DNA of 64,000 nucleotides from Asanoa hainanensis (GCF_900188485.1 NZ_FZPH01000008.1:1-64000); one strand, 5' to 3'; positions 52,501 through 61,625 are shown, counted from the stretch's first letter. Program-made: numbers and translations. The notes: a model not told the origin generated them from the sequence alone.

Positions 52501-52798
52501 CGACGAGGTCGCCCGGCTGGCCCGGCGGGTCGGCCTCCGCGGCGCCGTGCGGGCCGGGCCCGACATCCTGACCGCCCGCGAGCGCGACGTGCTCCGGCTG
52601 GTCGCGGCCGGTCACAGCAACAGCCGAATCGGCGCGGAGCTCTATCTGTCGCCGAAAACGGTCAGCGTGCACGTATCACGCATCATCGCCAAGTTGGAGG
52701 TCACGAATCGGATCGAAGCGGCAGCAGTTGCCCACCGCCTCGGGCTGCTCGGGCCGGACCTGATTGCCGGCGGACAGACGACGGCATCCGGACACTAG
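49538..52798 (+). CDS. giant LuxR-type ATPase regulator (LAL family)
   Basis: 1086-residue protein. The N-terminal AAA-type ATPase has a P-loop (VGGEAGVGKTRLLEEFA) and Walker B (VVVLEDLHWADRST). A long TPR-like helical region follows. The C-terminal LuxR HTH (LTARERDVLRLVAAGHSNSRIGAELYLSPKTVSVHVSRIIAKLEVTNRIEA) binds DNA. Regions at about residues 735-790 and 855-910 are Gly/Ala/Arg-rich insertions, the latter built from 36-bp DNA repeats. Start GTG 49538 or ATG 49508; neither has a strong ribosome binding site. The effector ligand is unknown. Confidence 0.88.
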   Translation: MTTRPRSTVFVGRDAEIAALREALKRVRTDEPAMVLVGGEAGVGKTRLLEEFARHAPGARFLTGQCLELGEEGLPYAPFAGIVRELVRTEGVAVLDGHEAEFARLLPELGAVSPEPGRGVLFDRVSALLARLAVDQPLVVVLEDLHWADRSTRDLIDFLVRAARTARVLLVCTYRTDELHRGHPLRGFVAELDRARGVERLDVGRLDREGTAEILASVYGAEPGQRAIDKVHQRAQGNPFFVEELAASGDPAACADIPESLRDLLLARVDRLPESAQPVLRIAAAGGNRIGHELLATVAGLPEAALDAALRTAVTAQLLVADADGGYEFRHALVREAVHDDLLPGEHARLHARYAAAIEADPALVAAGRAPAEVAHHWYAAHDTPRALVTSHAAAVAAGERYAHAEQARLLERVLELWEQVPDAADLLGLDHLTLLEETLAATYTAGDFKRALSLNRAALHAIDESAEPLRAARLHTRRGKLLASLGKSDGVAQLHEAVALAEAAPDDAARAMLLADIAYAISRADREEGARIAALARSAAESLGHEGAAVHATLTMQRACNRIVSAELGLADLRQAEARAKSLGDVEGLVHARVSISDALFEVGDYAGSAASAALGTKDAGKVGVDRSTGAFVRSNHAEALVALGRWDEADAICAESARFDPPGHLGLHWLQLRAGLRLARGEASATELVGRSLAFLARPYVSPQHRLPLLTLKIEAALAIGDAAAAAEAAHAAVGGGAAGGFAVPAPRSGDSHLGRIGARRATGRSGGAGGDGDRDPDTGAEVPVGVADLIANPRYAWPLLAASARAAVAAGDAALGAAVEALAGRVECQYPAERAYAAQIAACLGEAFPAGAFAAVGGHAAVGGGAAAGGHAAAGGGAAAGGHAAAGGGAAVAGLGAADGRADAESAGTAGGSGVAGGGPAGRGALERWTAAVQAWRTDGQPYALARVLVSQAEAAAAAGDRAAAREALEEAGAIAADLDARPLRDEVARLARRVGLRGAVRAGPDILTARERDVLRLVAAGHSNSRIGAELYLSPKTVSVHVSRIIAKLEVTNRIEAAAVAHRLGLLGPDLIAGGQTTASGH
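52106..52213 (+). repeat. 36-bp in-frame tandem repeat inside the LuxR ATPase gene
   Basis: Three units of 36 bp (52106-52141, 52142-52177, 52178-52213). The last two are identical and each encodes AAAGGHAAAGGG. They lengthen a Gly/Ala linker. Being coding and without spacers, it is not a CRISPR array. Confidence 0.85.
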
Positions 52799-52808
52799 AC
52801 TGCGTCGC

Positions 52809-53504
52809 ATGGCCAGGGCAGAAGAGAAGGTGTCGTTCGGCGGACGCCTTAAGCAGATCGGGATGGTTTTCTCGTTCACCGCTAAACAGGACAAGATGTT
52901 CCTCCCGTTGGCGGTCGGAGCGGTGCTCATCCCACTGCTGCTCGCCGCGCTCGCGGTGGTGGTGGGCTGGGGCATCATCTTCATCCCGCTGGGCATCCTG
53001 GTCGCCCTGCTCGCGTTGCTCATCGTCCTCAACCTGCGCTCCAACCGCGCCATGATGAACGCGGCCGAGGGCCAGCCCGGCGCCGCCGCGTCAATCATCG
53101 AGAACATGCGCGGCGACTGGCGGGTCCGCGCGGCGGTGAGCTCCACGACCGCGATGGACATGATCCACCTGGTCGTCGGCAAGCCCGGCGTCATCCTCCT
53201 CGCGGAGGGCAACCCGCAGCGCGTCCGCAGCATGCTCGGCCAGGAGAAGCGCCGCCTCGCCAAGGTCATCGGCAACGCGCCGCTGCACGACTACGTGATC
53301 GGCAACGGCGACGACGAGGTCCCGATCCGCAAGCTCCGGATGACCCTGACCCGGCTCCCGCGCGCCCTGAGCGGCAAGGACGTCAACTCCCTCGACAAGC
53401 GCCTCACGGCGCTGTCCGCGGCCCGGCCGCAGATGCCGAAGGGCGCGATCCCCAAGAACATGCGCCCGTCGAAGGGCGCCTTCCGCCAGACCCGCGGCCG
53501 CTGA
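52809..53504 (+). CDS. DUF4191 membrane protein
   Basis: 231-residue protein of the DUF4191 family, with two transmembrane helices (MFLPLAVGAVLIPLLLAALAVVVGWGIIFIPLG and ILVALLALLIVLNL) near the N-terminus and a cytoplasmic C-terminal part. In mycobacteria and streptomycetes it is encoded next to glnA1 and lipA, the arrangement here. Function unknown. ATG 52809. Its last 22 codons form the first unit of the downstream tandem array. Confidence 0.9.
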   Translation: MARAEEKVSFGGRLKQIGMVFSFTAKQDKMFLPLAVGAVLIPLLLAALAVVVGWGIIFIPLGILVALLALLIVLNLRSNRAMMNAAEGQPGAAASIIENMRGDWRVRAAVSSTTAMDMIHLVVGKPGVILLAEGNPQRVRSMLGQEKRRLAKVIGNAPLHDYVIGNGDDEVPIRKLRMTLTRLPRALSGKDVNSLDKRLTALSAARPQMPKGAIPKNMRPSKGAFRQTRGR

Positions 53505-54126
53505 CCTACCCCGGACCCCGCGTCTCCACCGCGAACACGGCGGAGCGCGGGGCTCCGCGTATCCGGGCCAGGGCGTGATCTTGAAGAACACGCGCCCGTC
53601 TGAGGGCGCCTTCCGGGCAGGCCCGCCGCCGCTGACCTACCCGGACCCCGCGTCTCCATCGCGAACACGGCGGAGCGCGGGGTTCCGCGTATCCGGGCCA
53701 GGGCGTGATCTTCGAGAGAAGGCGCCGGTCGAAGGGCGCCTTCCGTCAGACCTGCGGCCGCTGACCTACCCGGACCCCGCGCCTCTACCGCGAACGCGGC
53801 GGAGCGCGGGGTTCCGCGTACCGGGGCCAGGGCGTGATCTTCGAGAGAAGGCGCCGGTCGAAGGGCGGCTTCCGCCAGGCCCGCGGCCGCTGACCCATCC
53901 GGACCCCGCGCCTCTACCGCGAACACGGCGGAGCGCGGGGTTCCGCGTACCCGGCGCCAGGGCGTGATCCCCAAGAGAAGGCGCCCGTCGAAGGGCGCCT
54001 CCGCCAGACCCCACGGCCGCTGGCCAACCTGGAAGCGGCGGCTGCTCCGCGGGCACGCCTGACCCATCCGGACCTCGCGCCGCCACCGCGAACACTGCGG
54101 AGCGTGGGGTTCCGCGTACCCGGCCA
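53441..54126. repeat. five tandem ~130-bp units derived from a gene 3' end plus its terminator
   Basis: Units at 53441-53570, 53571-53700, 53701-53829, 53830-53959 and 53960-54126 (last one with a 37-bp insertion). Each begins GGGCGYGATC, contains the coding tail for RPSKGAFRQTRGR of the DUF4191 gene (decayed in later units), then CCCCGCGYCTC and a hairpin CCGCGAACACGGCGGAGCGCGGGG. Unit 1 holds the real stop codon. The array shows how a segment can be tandemly duplicated. Apparent reading frames on both strands of it are by-products and were not annotated. Confidence 0.93.
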
Positions 54127-54253
54127 GGGCGCGACAATGGGCGGCGTCACACGGTCGGCGAGTCCGCAGGGCGTACGCACTCGTGGGTATATGTTCGGGT
54201 TTGGTCGGTTCTATCGCCGGTCAAACGGGCATTCCTGGCGGCTCGCGGGTGAC

Positions 54254-54269
54254 GTAACACGGCAGAAAC
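54254..54269 (+). promoter_or_regulatory. GlnR-type operator upstream of glnA1
   Basis: GTAAC (54254-54258), six bases, GAAAC (54265-54269) is an exact match to GTNAC-N6-GNAAC, 100 bp before the start. Confidence 0.75.
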
Positions 54270-54368
54270 TTTTGCGACACGCTCGGGCAACGGCCTAGCC
54301 ATACCGTCGCTGCCAGCCTTGCTGAAGAGACCTAAAGAGCCAAGTAAGCGACGTGCCAGGAGGACGTG

Positions 54369-55793
54369 TTGTTCGCCAATCCCGAGGAACTCCTGCGATA
54401 CCTCAAAGACGAGGACGTGAAGTTCGTCGACGTCCGGTTCTGCGACCTGCCCGGCGTGATGCAGCACTTCAACGCCCCGGTCGAGTCGATCGACGACGAC
54501 ATCTTCACCACCGGCCTCGCGTTCGACGGTTCGTCGATCCGTGGTTTCCAGCAGATCCACGAGTCCGACATGCTGCTGCTGCCGGACGTGGCTTCCGCGT
54601 TCATCGACCCGTTCCGGGCGCAGAAGACCCTCGCTCTCAACTTCTTCATCCACGACCCGTTCACCCGCGAGGCGTACTCGCGTGACCCGCGGAACGTGGC
54701 GAAGAAGGCCGAGGCCTACCTGGCGGCGAGCGGCATCGCCGACACCGCCTACTTCGGGCCCGAGGCCGAGTTCTACATCTTCGACTCGATCCGCCACGAG
54801 ACCAGCGCGAACCAGGCCTTCTACTACATCGACTCGATCGAGGGCGCCTGGAACACCGGCCGTGAGGAAGAGGGCGGCAACCGGGGTTACAAGACCCCGT
54901 ACAAGGGTGGCTACTTCCCGGTGCCGCCGGTGGACCACTACGCCGACCTGCGCGACTCGATCGTGCGCAACCTGGTCGACAGCGGCTTCACCGTGGAGCG
55001 CTCGCACCACGAGGTCGGCACCGCCGGCCAGGCCGAGATCAACTACAAGTTCTCGACGCTGCTGCACGCGGGCGACCAGCTCCAGCTCTTCAAGTACATC
55101 GTGAAGAACACCGCCTGGGCCGCAGGCAAGACCGCGACGTTCATGCCCAAGCCGCTGTTCGGTGACAACGGCTCCGGCATGCACACCCACCAGAGCCTCT
55201 GGCTCAACGGCGAGCCGCTGTTCTACGACGAGACCGGCTACGCCGGCCTGTCCGACACGGCCCGCTGGTACATCGGTGGCCTGCTGCACCACGCCCCGTC
55301 GCTGCTGGCGTTCACCAACCCGACGGTCAACTCGTACCGCCGCCTGGTGCCCGGCTTCGAGGCCCCGGTCAACCTGGTCTACTCGCAGCGCAACCGCTCG
55401 GCCTGCACCCGCATCCCGGTGACGGGCAGCAACGCCAAGGCCAAGCGCGTCGAGTTCCGCGTGCCGGACCCGTCGGCCAACGTCTACCTGGCCTTCTCGG
55501 CGATGCTGATGGCCGGCCTCGACGGCATCAAGAGCAAGATCGAGCCGCCGGAGCCGATCGACAAGGACCTCTACGACCTGCCGCCGGAGGAGTACAACTC
55601 CGTCAAGCAGGTCCCGGGCTCCCTGCCGGAGGTCCTGGACTCGCTCGAGCAGGACCACGACTACCTGCTCGAGGGCGGCGTCTTCACGCCGGACCTGATC
55701 TCGACGTGGGTCGACTACAAGCGCGCGAACGAGGTGGACCCGGTCCGCCTGCGCCCGACCCCGCACGAGTTCGCCATGTACTACGACGTCTGA
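54369..55793 (+). CDS. glnA: glutamine synthetase, adenylylatable GlnA1 type
   Basis: 474-residue type I glutamine synthetase of the main actinobacterial branch. It begins [28 protein letters not shown]; the TTG 54369 start leaves AGGAGG at the right spacing. Landmarks are [63 protein letters not shown] and [11 protein letters not shown]-type text. The adenylylation target is Tyr402 in the loop [11 protein letters not shown], so it can be shut off by GlnE. Upstream are a GlnR site and the tandem array. A terminator follows. Confidence 0.97.
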   Translation: MFANPEELLRYLKDEDVKFVDVRFCDLPGVMQHFNAPVESIDDDIFTTGLAFDGSSIRGFQQIHESDMLLLPDVASAFIDPFRAQKTLALNFFIHDPFTREAYSRDPRNVAKKAEAYLAASGIADTAYFGPEAEFYIFDSIRHETSANQAFYYIDSIEGAWNTGREEEGGNRGYKTPYKGGYFPVPPVDHYADLRDSIVRNLVDSGFTVERSHHEVGTAGQAEINYKFSTLLHAGDQLQLFKYIVKNTAWAAGKTATFMPKPLFGDNGSGMHTHQSLWLNGEPLFYDETGYAGLSDTARWYIGGLLHHAPSLLAFTNPTVNSYRRLVPGFEAPVNLVYSQRNRSACTRIPVTGSNAKAKRVEFRVPDPSANVYLAFSAMLMAGLDGIKSKIEPPEPIDKDLYDLPPEEYNSVKQVPGSLPEVLDSLEQDHDYLLEGGVFTPDLISTWVDYKRANEVDPVRLRPTPHEFAMYYDV

Positions 55794-55810
55794 TCAAGCC
55801 CGGAACAACC

Positions 55811-55856
55811 GGCGAGCCGTCGACCACCCCGCTCGGGGTCTGGTCGGCGGCTCGCC
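55811..55856 (+). terminator. terminator hairpin after glnA1
   Basis: GGCGAGCCG...CCACCCC pairs with GGGG...CGGCGGCTCGCC in a long, slightly bulged stem. It also serves the convergent hydrolase gene. Confidence 0.8.
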
Positions 55857-55861
55857 GCGTT

Positions 55862-56674
55862 CTAGCTGTTCGTGACCCACGTCAGCATTTCCCGCCAGTC
55901 GGCAGGAGAAGGCGTATGAGCGGTGTCCTCGCCGATGCGGACCTCGGCGTCCGGCATTCGGGCGGCGATCAACGGCGCGTCGGGGACAGCTCTCCCGGCA
56001 TCGTGTCGACCGGCCCAGACGAGGGTGCGGCAGCGCACGTCGCGAAGCCGGAACCCCCACCGCCGAATATCTGTGGCCAGCCAGTCGTTGACCAGGCCGG
56101 CGGCGCCCTGGCGGGCTCCTTCGAGGTTGGACTCGTCGCCTCGCTGGATCCAGGTGTCCTGGCCGCTCGCTAGCAGGGCCCGGTGTTGTTTCAGGGGGTC
56201 CTCCGCGTACCAGGCAGCAGCGCGGGTCACATAACGGCGACCGAGTCCCGGGATCGTGCACACCGCCCACGTCTGAAGTCGCTGCCAGCCGCGTACCGTG
56301 CCCAGTTCCCGGTACGGGCCCGTGAAACCGGCGGTGACGACACCGGTGAGCCGGTGCGGGAACCGGGCGCCACAGGCCACCGCGTACGGTGCGCCGCCGG
56401 AGAACCCCACCACTCCGAAACGCTCGATCCCCAGCGACGTCGTCAGCGCACCGATCGCGTCGGCGACGCCGAGCAGCGTCGGCCGCCGGGCGGGTGTCGA
56501 CCGACCGTAGCCAGGTCGGTCCACAGTGATCAGGCGAATGCCCGCCAACGCCCCGTCGTCCGGGCGGCTGAGCCGGGAACCTGGCGTGCCGTGCAGAAAC
56601 ACCACGGGCGCTCCGGCCGGATCGCCGTACTCGGCCCAACCCAGGACCCGATTGTCCGGTAGCGCGAAATCCAT
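55862..56674 (-). CDS. alpha/beta hydrolase
   Basis: 270-residue alpha/beta hydrolase: oxyanion region VVFLHGTPGSR, nucleophile elbow GFSGGAP, Asp region VWAGRHD and catalytic His in EDTAHTPSP. Typical of esterases, epoxide-type hydrolases and similar; substrate unknown. ATG 56674 is the only well-placed start. Intergenic to a divergent DUF2199 gene, 42 bp. Confidence 0.88.
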   Translation of the reverse strand: MDFALPDNRVLGWAEYGDPAGAPVVFLHGTPGSRLSRPDDGALAGIRLITVDRPGYGRSTPARRPTLLGVADAIGALTTSLGIERFGVVGFSGGAPYAVACGARFPHRLTGVVTAGFTGPYRELGTVRGWQRLQTWAVCTIPGLGRRYVTRAAAWYAEDPLKQHRALLASGQDTWIQRGDESNLEGARQGAAGLVNDWLATDIRRWGFRLRDVRCRTLVWAGRHDAGRAVPDAPLIAARMPDAEVRIGEDTAHTPSPADWREMLTWVTNS

Positions 56675-56716
56675 GTCGCTTCCCTTCGCCGTCGCGGTGC
56701 GCTGTACTGTGCCGCA

Positions 56717-57220
56717 GTGATCGAGATGAGTTTTCGTTGTGGTTCGTGTGCGCAGGAGCACGCCGGGCCGCCGTTCTCGTACGGTTCCGACGCGCCCGCC
56801 GTCTGGAGCGACCAGTTCGCCGCCGATGACGACAGCGAGCTCGACGACGAGCGGTGTGTCATTCGCGGCGAGCACTTCTTCGTGCGCGCCCGCATCCTGA
56901 TCCCCGTCGTCGACGCGGACACCGACTTCGACTGGGGTGTGTGGACGACGCTCAGCGAGCCGAACTTTCGCCGCATGAGCGAGTTGTGGACCACGGAGGG
57001 CCGGGAGCAGGAGCCGCACTACTTCGGTTGGTTGTCGACGGATCTGCCAGGCTACGACCGGTCCACGCTCTGGCTCAAGACCCACGTGGTGACCCAGCCG
57101 GTCGGTGAGCGGCCGATTCTGCGGCTCGAACCCACCGACCACCCGCTGGCCGTCGAGCAGCGGGAGGGAATCACGACCGCCCGGGTACGGGAGTTCGCCG
57201 AGCTGGTTCTGCACGCGTAG
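56717..57220 (+). CDS. DUF2199-family protein
   Basis: 167-residue protein with an N-terminal zinc-ribbon-like MSFRCGSCAQEHAGPPFSYG followed by the DUF2199 core CVIRGEHFFVRARILIPVVDADTDFDWGVWTTLSEPNFRRM and WLSTDLPGY. Unknown role, often seen with other small cytosolic proteins. Start GTG 56717 sits 8 bp after a possible -10 (TACTGT), so a leaderless transcript is likely; ATG 56726 is the alternative. Followed 15 nt later by a Sel1 gene. Confidence 0.88.
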   Translation: MIEMSFRCGSCAQEHAGPPFSYGSDAPAVWSDQFAADDDSELDDERCVIRGEHFFVRARILIPVVDADTDFDWGVWTTLSEPNFRRMSELWTTEGREQEPHYFGWLSTDLPGYDRSTLWLKTHVVTQPVGERPILRLEPTDHPLAVEQREGITTARVREFAELVLHA

Positions 57221-57235
57221 GCGAGGATGTGAACC

Positions 57236-57826
57236 ATGGCGGGTGCGGAGCGGTGGCTGCGGCGGGCCGCCGAGAACGGTGACGCCGACGCGATGGCCGC
57301 CGTCGGGCAGATCATGCAGGACCGGTGGGACCTGGCCGAGGCCGAGGAGTGGTACCAGCGGGCCGCCGACGCCGGGCATGCCGGCGCCATGGTCAACCTC
57401 GGCGTGCTGCTGACGATGCGCGGCGAGCTGGCCGAGGCGGAGCGCTGGTACCGGACGTCCGCCGAGACCGCGGACACCGACGCGATGATCAATCTTGCGG
57501 GGCTCCTGGCGGACCGCGACGACCGGGCCGGTGCCGAGCAGTGGTTGCACCGCGCGGCCGACGCGGGTGAGACCGACGCGTTGGTCAACCTCGGCATCCT
57601 CGCCTCCACCGGCGGTGATCCGGACGAGGCGAGCCGGTGGTTCGGCCTCGCCGCCGACGCCGGCAACGCCGCGGGCATGTTCAACCTCGGCGTCCTGGCC
57701 GAGGAACGCCGGGACCTGACGGCTGCGGAGGAGTGGTACGAGCGCGCCGTCGCGGCCGGCAACCACCACGCGCAGGTCAACCTCGGCAGCCTCCGCGCCG
57801 CCCGGGGTGACTCCGGCGGATTCTGA
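57236..57826 (+). CDS. cytosolic Sel1-like repeat protein
   Basis: 196-residue protein built of about five Sel1/TPR-like units, for example AEEWYQRAADAGHAGAMVNLGVLL and AERWYRTSAETADTDAMINLAGLL. Each is a helix pair for protein interactions. No signal or membrane part. ATG 57236. It is the soluble counterpart of the larger membrane-anchored Sel1 protein encoded 450 bp further on, and the two may descend from one duplication. Confidence 0.88.
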   Translation: MAGAERWLRRAAENGDADAMAAVGQIMQDRWDLAEAEEWYQRAADAGHAGAMVNLGVLLTMRGELAEAERWYRTSAETADTDAMINLAGLLADRDDRAGAEQWLHRAADAGETDALVNLGILASTGGDPDEASRWFGLAADAGNAAGMFNLGVLAEERRDLTAAEEWYERAVAAGNHHAQVNLGSLRAARGDSGGF

Positions 57827-57865
57827 CCCTCGCGCACGCGGCCCGCGGGGGACTAACCTGCGACG

Positions 57866-58123
57866 ATGGCGGACGAGTTCGCGCGGGCCCTGCTTCTGAT
57901 GCGACGCCGTGACCCGCAGCTGGCCGAGGACGGTTTCCAACGGCTGCGCGGCCTCGCCGCCGGGCACGTCGACCGCCTGATCGACGAGTTCCGCCGCGAA
58001 CCCGACCACGAGGTCCGCGGCCGGCTGTTGGAGCTCATCGCCGAGACGCGTACACCCCGCGCCCTCGACCTCGTGGCGACCCAGTCGCGCGAGGGCGAGG
58101 AACGGTCTGGCACCCATACCTAG
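57866..58123 (+). CDS. small HEAT-like protein
   Basis: 85-residue helical protein. FQRLRGLAAGHVDRLIDEFRREPDHEVRGRLLELIAETRTPRALDLVATQ resembles a pair of HEAT repeats. No other feature. ATG 57866, close after the Sel1 gene; between them is 39 bp. Unknown function. Confidence 0.7.
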   Translation: MADEFARALLLMRRRDPQLAEDGFQRLRGLAAGHVDRLIDEFRREPDHEVRGRLLELIAETRTPRALDLVATQSREGEERSGTHT

Positions 58124-58144
58124 ACCAGCTCCCGGGTTCGTCGT

Positions 58145-58225
58145 GGGCGCGACCGTCGCTCCCGCCGGGGAGCGCTCCGCTGCGCTGCGCTGCCAGGTCC
58201 GCGCTGGGGCGCGGTCACGGCACGA
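58145..58225 (-). repeat. interspersed repeat, complete copy B
   Basis: 81 bp, inverted relative to copy A (47152-47227), nearly identical apart from a 6-bp indel and a few changes. Its flank (58134-58145) continues into the sequence seen truncated at 318-345. Intergenic, before the membrane Sel1 gene. Confidence 0.85.
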
Positions 58226-58272
58226 GCGGTCCGGAAATTGAGCCGGACGGTGGCTCGTCCCGACTGGACCTG

Positions 58273-60594
58273 ATGAATGACCATGTGGCCATGCGTCGAC
58301 GAAGGCTGATGTGGCGGGTGGCGGCCCTCGGCCTCGCGGTGGCGCTGGTCTACATGGTCCGTGATCTGAGCGGCGCGAGCGGTTGGGACTGGCTCGGCGC
58401 GGTGGGCGGACTGCTCGCCCTCGGCGGCCTGGCGGGCGCGTTAGCCTGGCCGGACGGCCGCAGCGCCACAGCGAAGTCCACTGCGGACAGTCAGTTGCCG
58501 GCGCGGGCCGAGGCCGGTGACGTCCAAGCCATGGTCACCCTCGGGCGCCAGCTGTGGCAGGAGAGTGCGGATCCGGCCGCTGCGGCGCGGTGGCTCGAGC
58601 GGGCCGCGGAGGCGGGGGACACCGGTGCGATGGCAACCCTCGGCCTCCTGCTCGCCGACCAGGGTGACCGCGCCGGCGCCCTGCGCTGGAGCCGCCAGGG
58701 CGCCGACGCCGGCGACACCGACGCGATGGTGGCGCTGGCCCAGATCCTGCGGGCGGCCGGCGACGGAGCCAAGGCGGAGAAGTGGCTCCGACGCGCGGCG
58801 GACGACCAAGACAGCACAGCCATGTACTACCTCGGTGAACTGGGCGAGGAGCAGGGCGACCTGGCCGAGGCCGAGCGGTGGCATCGGCTCGCGGCGGAGG
58901 CCGGCGACGAGGACTCGATCGTCTGGCTGGGCAGCGCGCTGGAGCAGCGGGGCGAGAAGGCCGAGGCCGAGCGGTGGTACCGGCGCGGCGCGCTGGAGGG
59001 GCAGGCCGAGTCCATGAACTGCCTGGGCCGGGCCCTGCTCGACCGGGGCCAGCGGGACGAGGCCGTGCGGTGGTTTCGGCGCAGCGCCGAGGCCGGCGAC
59101 GCCGACGCCATGGTCCGCCTGGGGATCCTGCTCGACGAGCGCGACGACGCGGCGGGTGCCGAGCGCTGGTTCAGGGCCGGCGCCGAGGCCGGCGACGTGA
59201 TCGGCATGTTCAACCTCGGCACCGTCCTCGATCGTCGCGGTGACCGCGAAGAGGCCGCCAGGTGGTACCGGCGCGCGGCCGACGAGGGCGACCCTGACGC
59301 GATGGTCAACCTGGGCAAGCTGATCGGTGCCGACGACCCGACGAGCGCGGAGCCGGAGCAGTGGTACCGCCGGGCCGCCCGCACCGGCCACACCGGCGCC
59401 ATGGTCAACATCGGCACCACCATGGCCCGGCGGGACAACCCGGCCGCGGCCGAGGTCTGGTACCGGCGGGCAGCCCGGGAGGGCGACGCCGATGCCATGC
59501 TCCAGGTCGGCTTCCTCATGCAGGGTCGGGGCGAGCCGGCCGAGTCGTGGTTCCAGCGGGCCGCCGACGGCGGCAACATCTGGGGGATGTGCGAGCTCGG
59601 CGCACTGCTCCAGGAACGCGGCGAACGCGACGAGGCCGAGCGGCTGTACCGCCGCGCGGCCGAGTCGATGCACCCGACCGCGCTGTTCAACCTCGCGGCG
59701 TTCTACGACCGCCAGGATGAGCGGCCGGACGCCGAGCAATGGTTCCAGAAGGCGGCCGAGCGTGGCGACACCGACGCGATGAACCGCCTGGGGGACTTCT
59801 GCCGGGAACGCGGCGAGACGAAGACGGCCGAGCGCTGGTACCGGCACGGTGCCGACGCCGGGAACGCCACCGCGATGGGCAGCCTGGGCCGACTGCGCTG
59901 GGAGCGCGGCGACGAGGCGGAAGCCAAGCGGTGGTGGCTGCGGGCGATCGAGGCGGGCGACCCGGCCTCGATGTACTACCTCGACGAGCTGACCCCGTAC
60001 ACCATGGACGACGAGGCGGCGGCGCGCTGGTATCGCCCCGGCGCAGAGGCCGGCGAACCGGGGGCGATGCACCTCCTGGGCTGGTCGCTGCGCGAGAAGG
60101 ACCCGGCGGAGGCCGAGCGGTGGTACCGGCGTTCCGCCGAGGCCGGCAGCACGTTCGCGATGCAGAGCCTGGCCATCGTCCACAAGACCCGGGGCGACCG
60201 CGCCGAGGCCCGGCACTGGTTCCACACCGCGGCCGAGGCCGGCTACCACAACGCGATGTTCAGCGTCGGGCTGTTCGACCAGGAAGACGGCGACCTCGCC
60301 AGCGCACGGCTCTGGTACGAGCGGTCCGCCGATGCCGGCAACGTCTTCGCGGGCTACAACCTGGGCCGCCTGCACGAGAAGGCCGACGAGCTGGCGGAGG
60401 CGGAACGCTGGTACCGGCACGGCGCCGACGCCGGTGACCCGCTGGCTATGAACGGCCTCGGCATCCTGGCCGAGCGCAGAGGCGACCAGCGGCGCGCGAA
60501 CCGGTGGTACCGGCGCGCGATCCAGGCCGCCACTCCCGAGCAGTTGGAGGAGCTGCGTATGGACGCCGAGGAGCGGGCGAAGCTGACGGGCTAG
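58273..60594 (+). CDS. membrane-anchored Sel1-repeat protein
   Basis: 773-residue protein. The N-terminus has two membrane helices ([34 protein letters not shown]). The rest is about 20 Sel1-like units of 34-36 residues such as [28 protein letters not shown], differing in detail yet with shared W-Y-R and A-M-x-x-L-G positions. Sel1 scaffolds often assemble signalling or envelope complexes. ATG 58273. The 3' end overlaps lipA by 4 bp. Confidence 0.88.
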   Translation: MNDHVAMRRRRLMWRVAALGLAVALVYMVRDLSGASGWDWLGAVGGLLALGGLAGALAWPDGRSATAKSTADSQLPARAEAGDVQAMVTLGRQLWQESADPAAAARWLERAAEAGDTGAMATLGLLLADQGDRAGALRWSRQGADAGDTDAMVALAQILRAAGDGAKAEKWLRRAADDQDSTAMYYLGELGEEQGDLAEAERWHRLAAEAGDEDSIVWLGSALEQRGEKAEAERWYRRGALEGQAESMNCLGRALLDRGQRDEAVRWFRRSAEAGDADAMVRLGILLDERDDAAGAERWFRAGAEAGDVIGMFNLGTVLDRRGDREEAARWYRRAADEGDPDAMVNLGKLIGADDPTSAEPEQWYRRAARTGHTGAMVNIGTTMARRDNPAAAEVWYRRAAREGDADAMLQVGFLMQGRGEPAESWFQRAADGGNIWGMCELGALLQERGERDEAERLYRRAAESMHPTALFNLAAFYDRQDERPDAEQWFQKAAERGDTDAMNRLGDFCRERGETKTAERWYRHGADAGNATAMGSLGRLRWERGDEAEAKRWWLRAIEAGDPASMYYLDELTPYTMDDEAAARWYRPGAEAGEPGAMHLLGWSLREKDPAEAERWYRRSAEAGSTFAMQSLAIVHKTRGDRAEARHWFHTAAEAGYHNAMFSVGLFDQEDGDLASARLWYERSADAGNVFAGYNLGRLHEKADELAEAERWYRHGADAGDPLAMNGLGILAERRGDQRRANRWYRRAIQAATPEQLEELRMDAEERAKLTG

Positions 60595-61523
60595 ACGGCC
60601 GGCGTACGCGCGGCCAATGCCTGCTTGTAGAGCCGGCCGGCCCGGTAGCTGGACCGCACCAGCGGACCGCTCATCACGCCGGCGAAGCCGATCTGCTCGG
60701 CCTCCTGCGCCAGCTCGACGAACTCCTCCGGCTTGACCCAGCGCTCGACCGGGTGGTGCCGGGGCGACGGGCGCAGGTACTGCGTGATCGTCACCAGCTC
60801 GGTGCCGGCCTCGTGCAGGTCGCGCAGCGCCTGCGAGACCTCGGCACGCTCCTCGCCCATGCCCAGGATCAGGTTGGACTTGGTCACCAGCCCGAACGTG
60901 CGAGCCTGGGTGATCACATCCAGCGACCGCTCGTACCGGAAGCCGGGTCGGATCCGCTTGAAGATCCGTGGCACGGTCTCGACGTTGTGGGCGAGCACCT
61001 CGGGCCGCGACTCGAAGACCTCGTTCAGCAGCGCGGGCGTGCCGTTGAAGTCCGGGATGAGCAGCTCGACGCCGCAGCCCTCCTGGAGGGCGTGGATCTG
61101 GCGGACCGTCTCCGCGTAGAGCCAGGCACCGCCGTCCGGCAGGTCGTCGCGGGCCACGCCGGTGACCGTCGCGTAGCGCAGGCCCATCGTGGCGACCGAC
61201 TCGGCGACCCGGCGGGGCTCGTCGGCGTCGAACTCGGCCGGTTTGCCCGTGTCGATCTGGCAGAAGTCGCAGCGGCGGGTGCACTGGTCGCCGCCGATCA
61301 GGAAGGTGGCCTCGCGGTCTTCCCAACACTCGTAGATGTTGGGACAGCCAGCCTCCTGGCACACGGTGTGCAAGCCTTCGCGCTGAACCAGTCCGTGGAG
61401 CGAGGTGAACTCGGGGCCCATCTTGGCCTTGACCTTGATCCACGGTGGCTTGCGCTCGATAGGCGTCTCGGCGTTCCGCGCCTCGATGCGCAGGAGCCGG
61501 CGGCCTTCTGGAGCGATCGTCAC
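60591..61523 (-). CDS. lipA: lipoyl synthase
   Basis: 310-residue radical-SAM lipoyl synthase inserting two sulfurs into octanoyl-protein. The auxiliary cluster motif is [12 protein letters not shown] and the radical-SAM motif is [19 protein letters not shown] follows. Both Cys triads are intact. GTG 61523. The other half of lipoate synthesis, lipB, lies 1.7 kb away beyond an aspartyl-tRNA synthetase gene. Its upstream region holds a CRP-like site. Confidence 0.97.
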   Translation of the reverse strand: MTIAPEGRRLLRIEARNAETPIERKPPWIKVKAKMGPEFTSLHGLVQREGLHTVCQEAGCPNIYECWEDREATFLIGGDQCTRRCDFCQIDTGKPAEFDADEPRRVAESVATMGLRYATVTGVARDDLPDGGAWLYAETVRQIHALQEGCGVELLIPDFNGTPALLNEVFESRPEVLAHNVETVPRIFKRIRPGFRYERSLDVITQARTFGLVTKSNLILGMGEERAEVSQALRDLHEAGTELVTITQYLRPSPRHHPVERWVKPEEFVELAQEAEQIGFAGVMSGPLVRSSYRAGRLYKQALAARTPAV

Positions 61524-61593
61524 GAATCCGAGCGTATCCCGGTGTTCATCCTTCCTGCATACGGGGCGACACGGAACACAGGTGCGGAAGGGC

Positions 61594-61609
61594 TGTGACG
61601 GCGATCACG
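61594..61609. promoter_or_regulatory. CRP-type site TGTGA-N6-TCACG
   Basis: Near-perfect match to the actinobacterial CRP-family consensus TGTGA-N6-TCACA in the divergent lipA/aspS interval, 71 bp before lipA. Confidence 0.5.
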
Positions 61610-61611
61610 GG

Positions 61612-61625
61612 GCCAAACGTTTGGC
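61612..61625. promoter_or_regulatory. perfect 14-bp palindrome GCCAAACGTTTGGC
   Basis: Extends imperfectly to 20 bp (GGGGCC...GGCGCC). It lies just upstream of a possible -10 TAATCT at 61635-61640, a place typical of an operator. The regulator is unknown. Confidence 0.45.

Noticed and set aside
53291-54067. Repetitive proteins on both strands of the tandem array
   Set aside because: They arise from open phases of the 130-bp DNA repeat. Neither has an acceptable start nor sensible composition.
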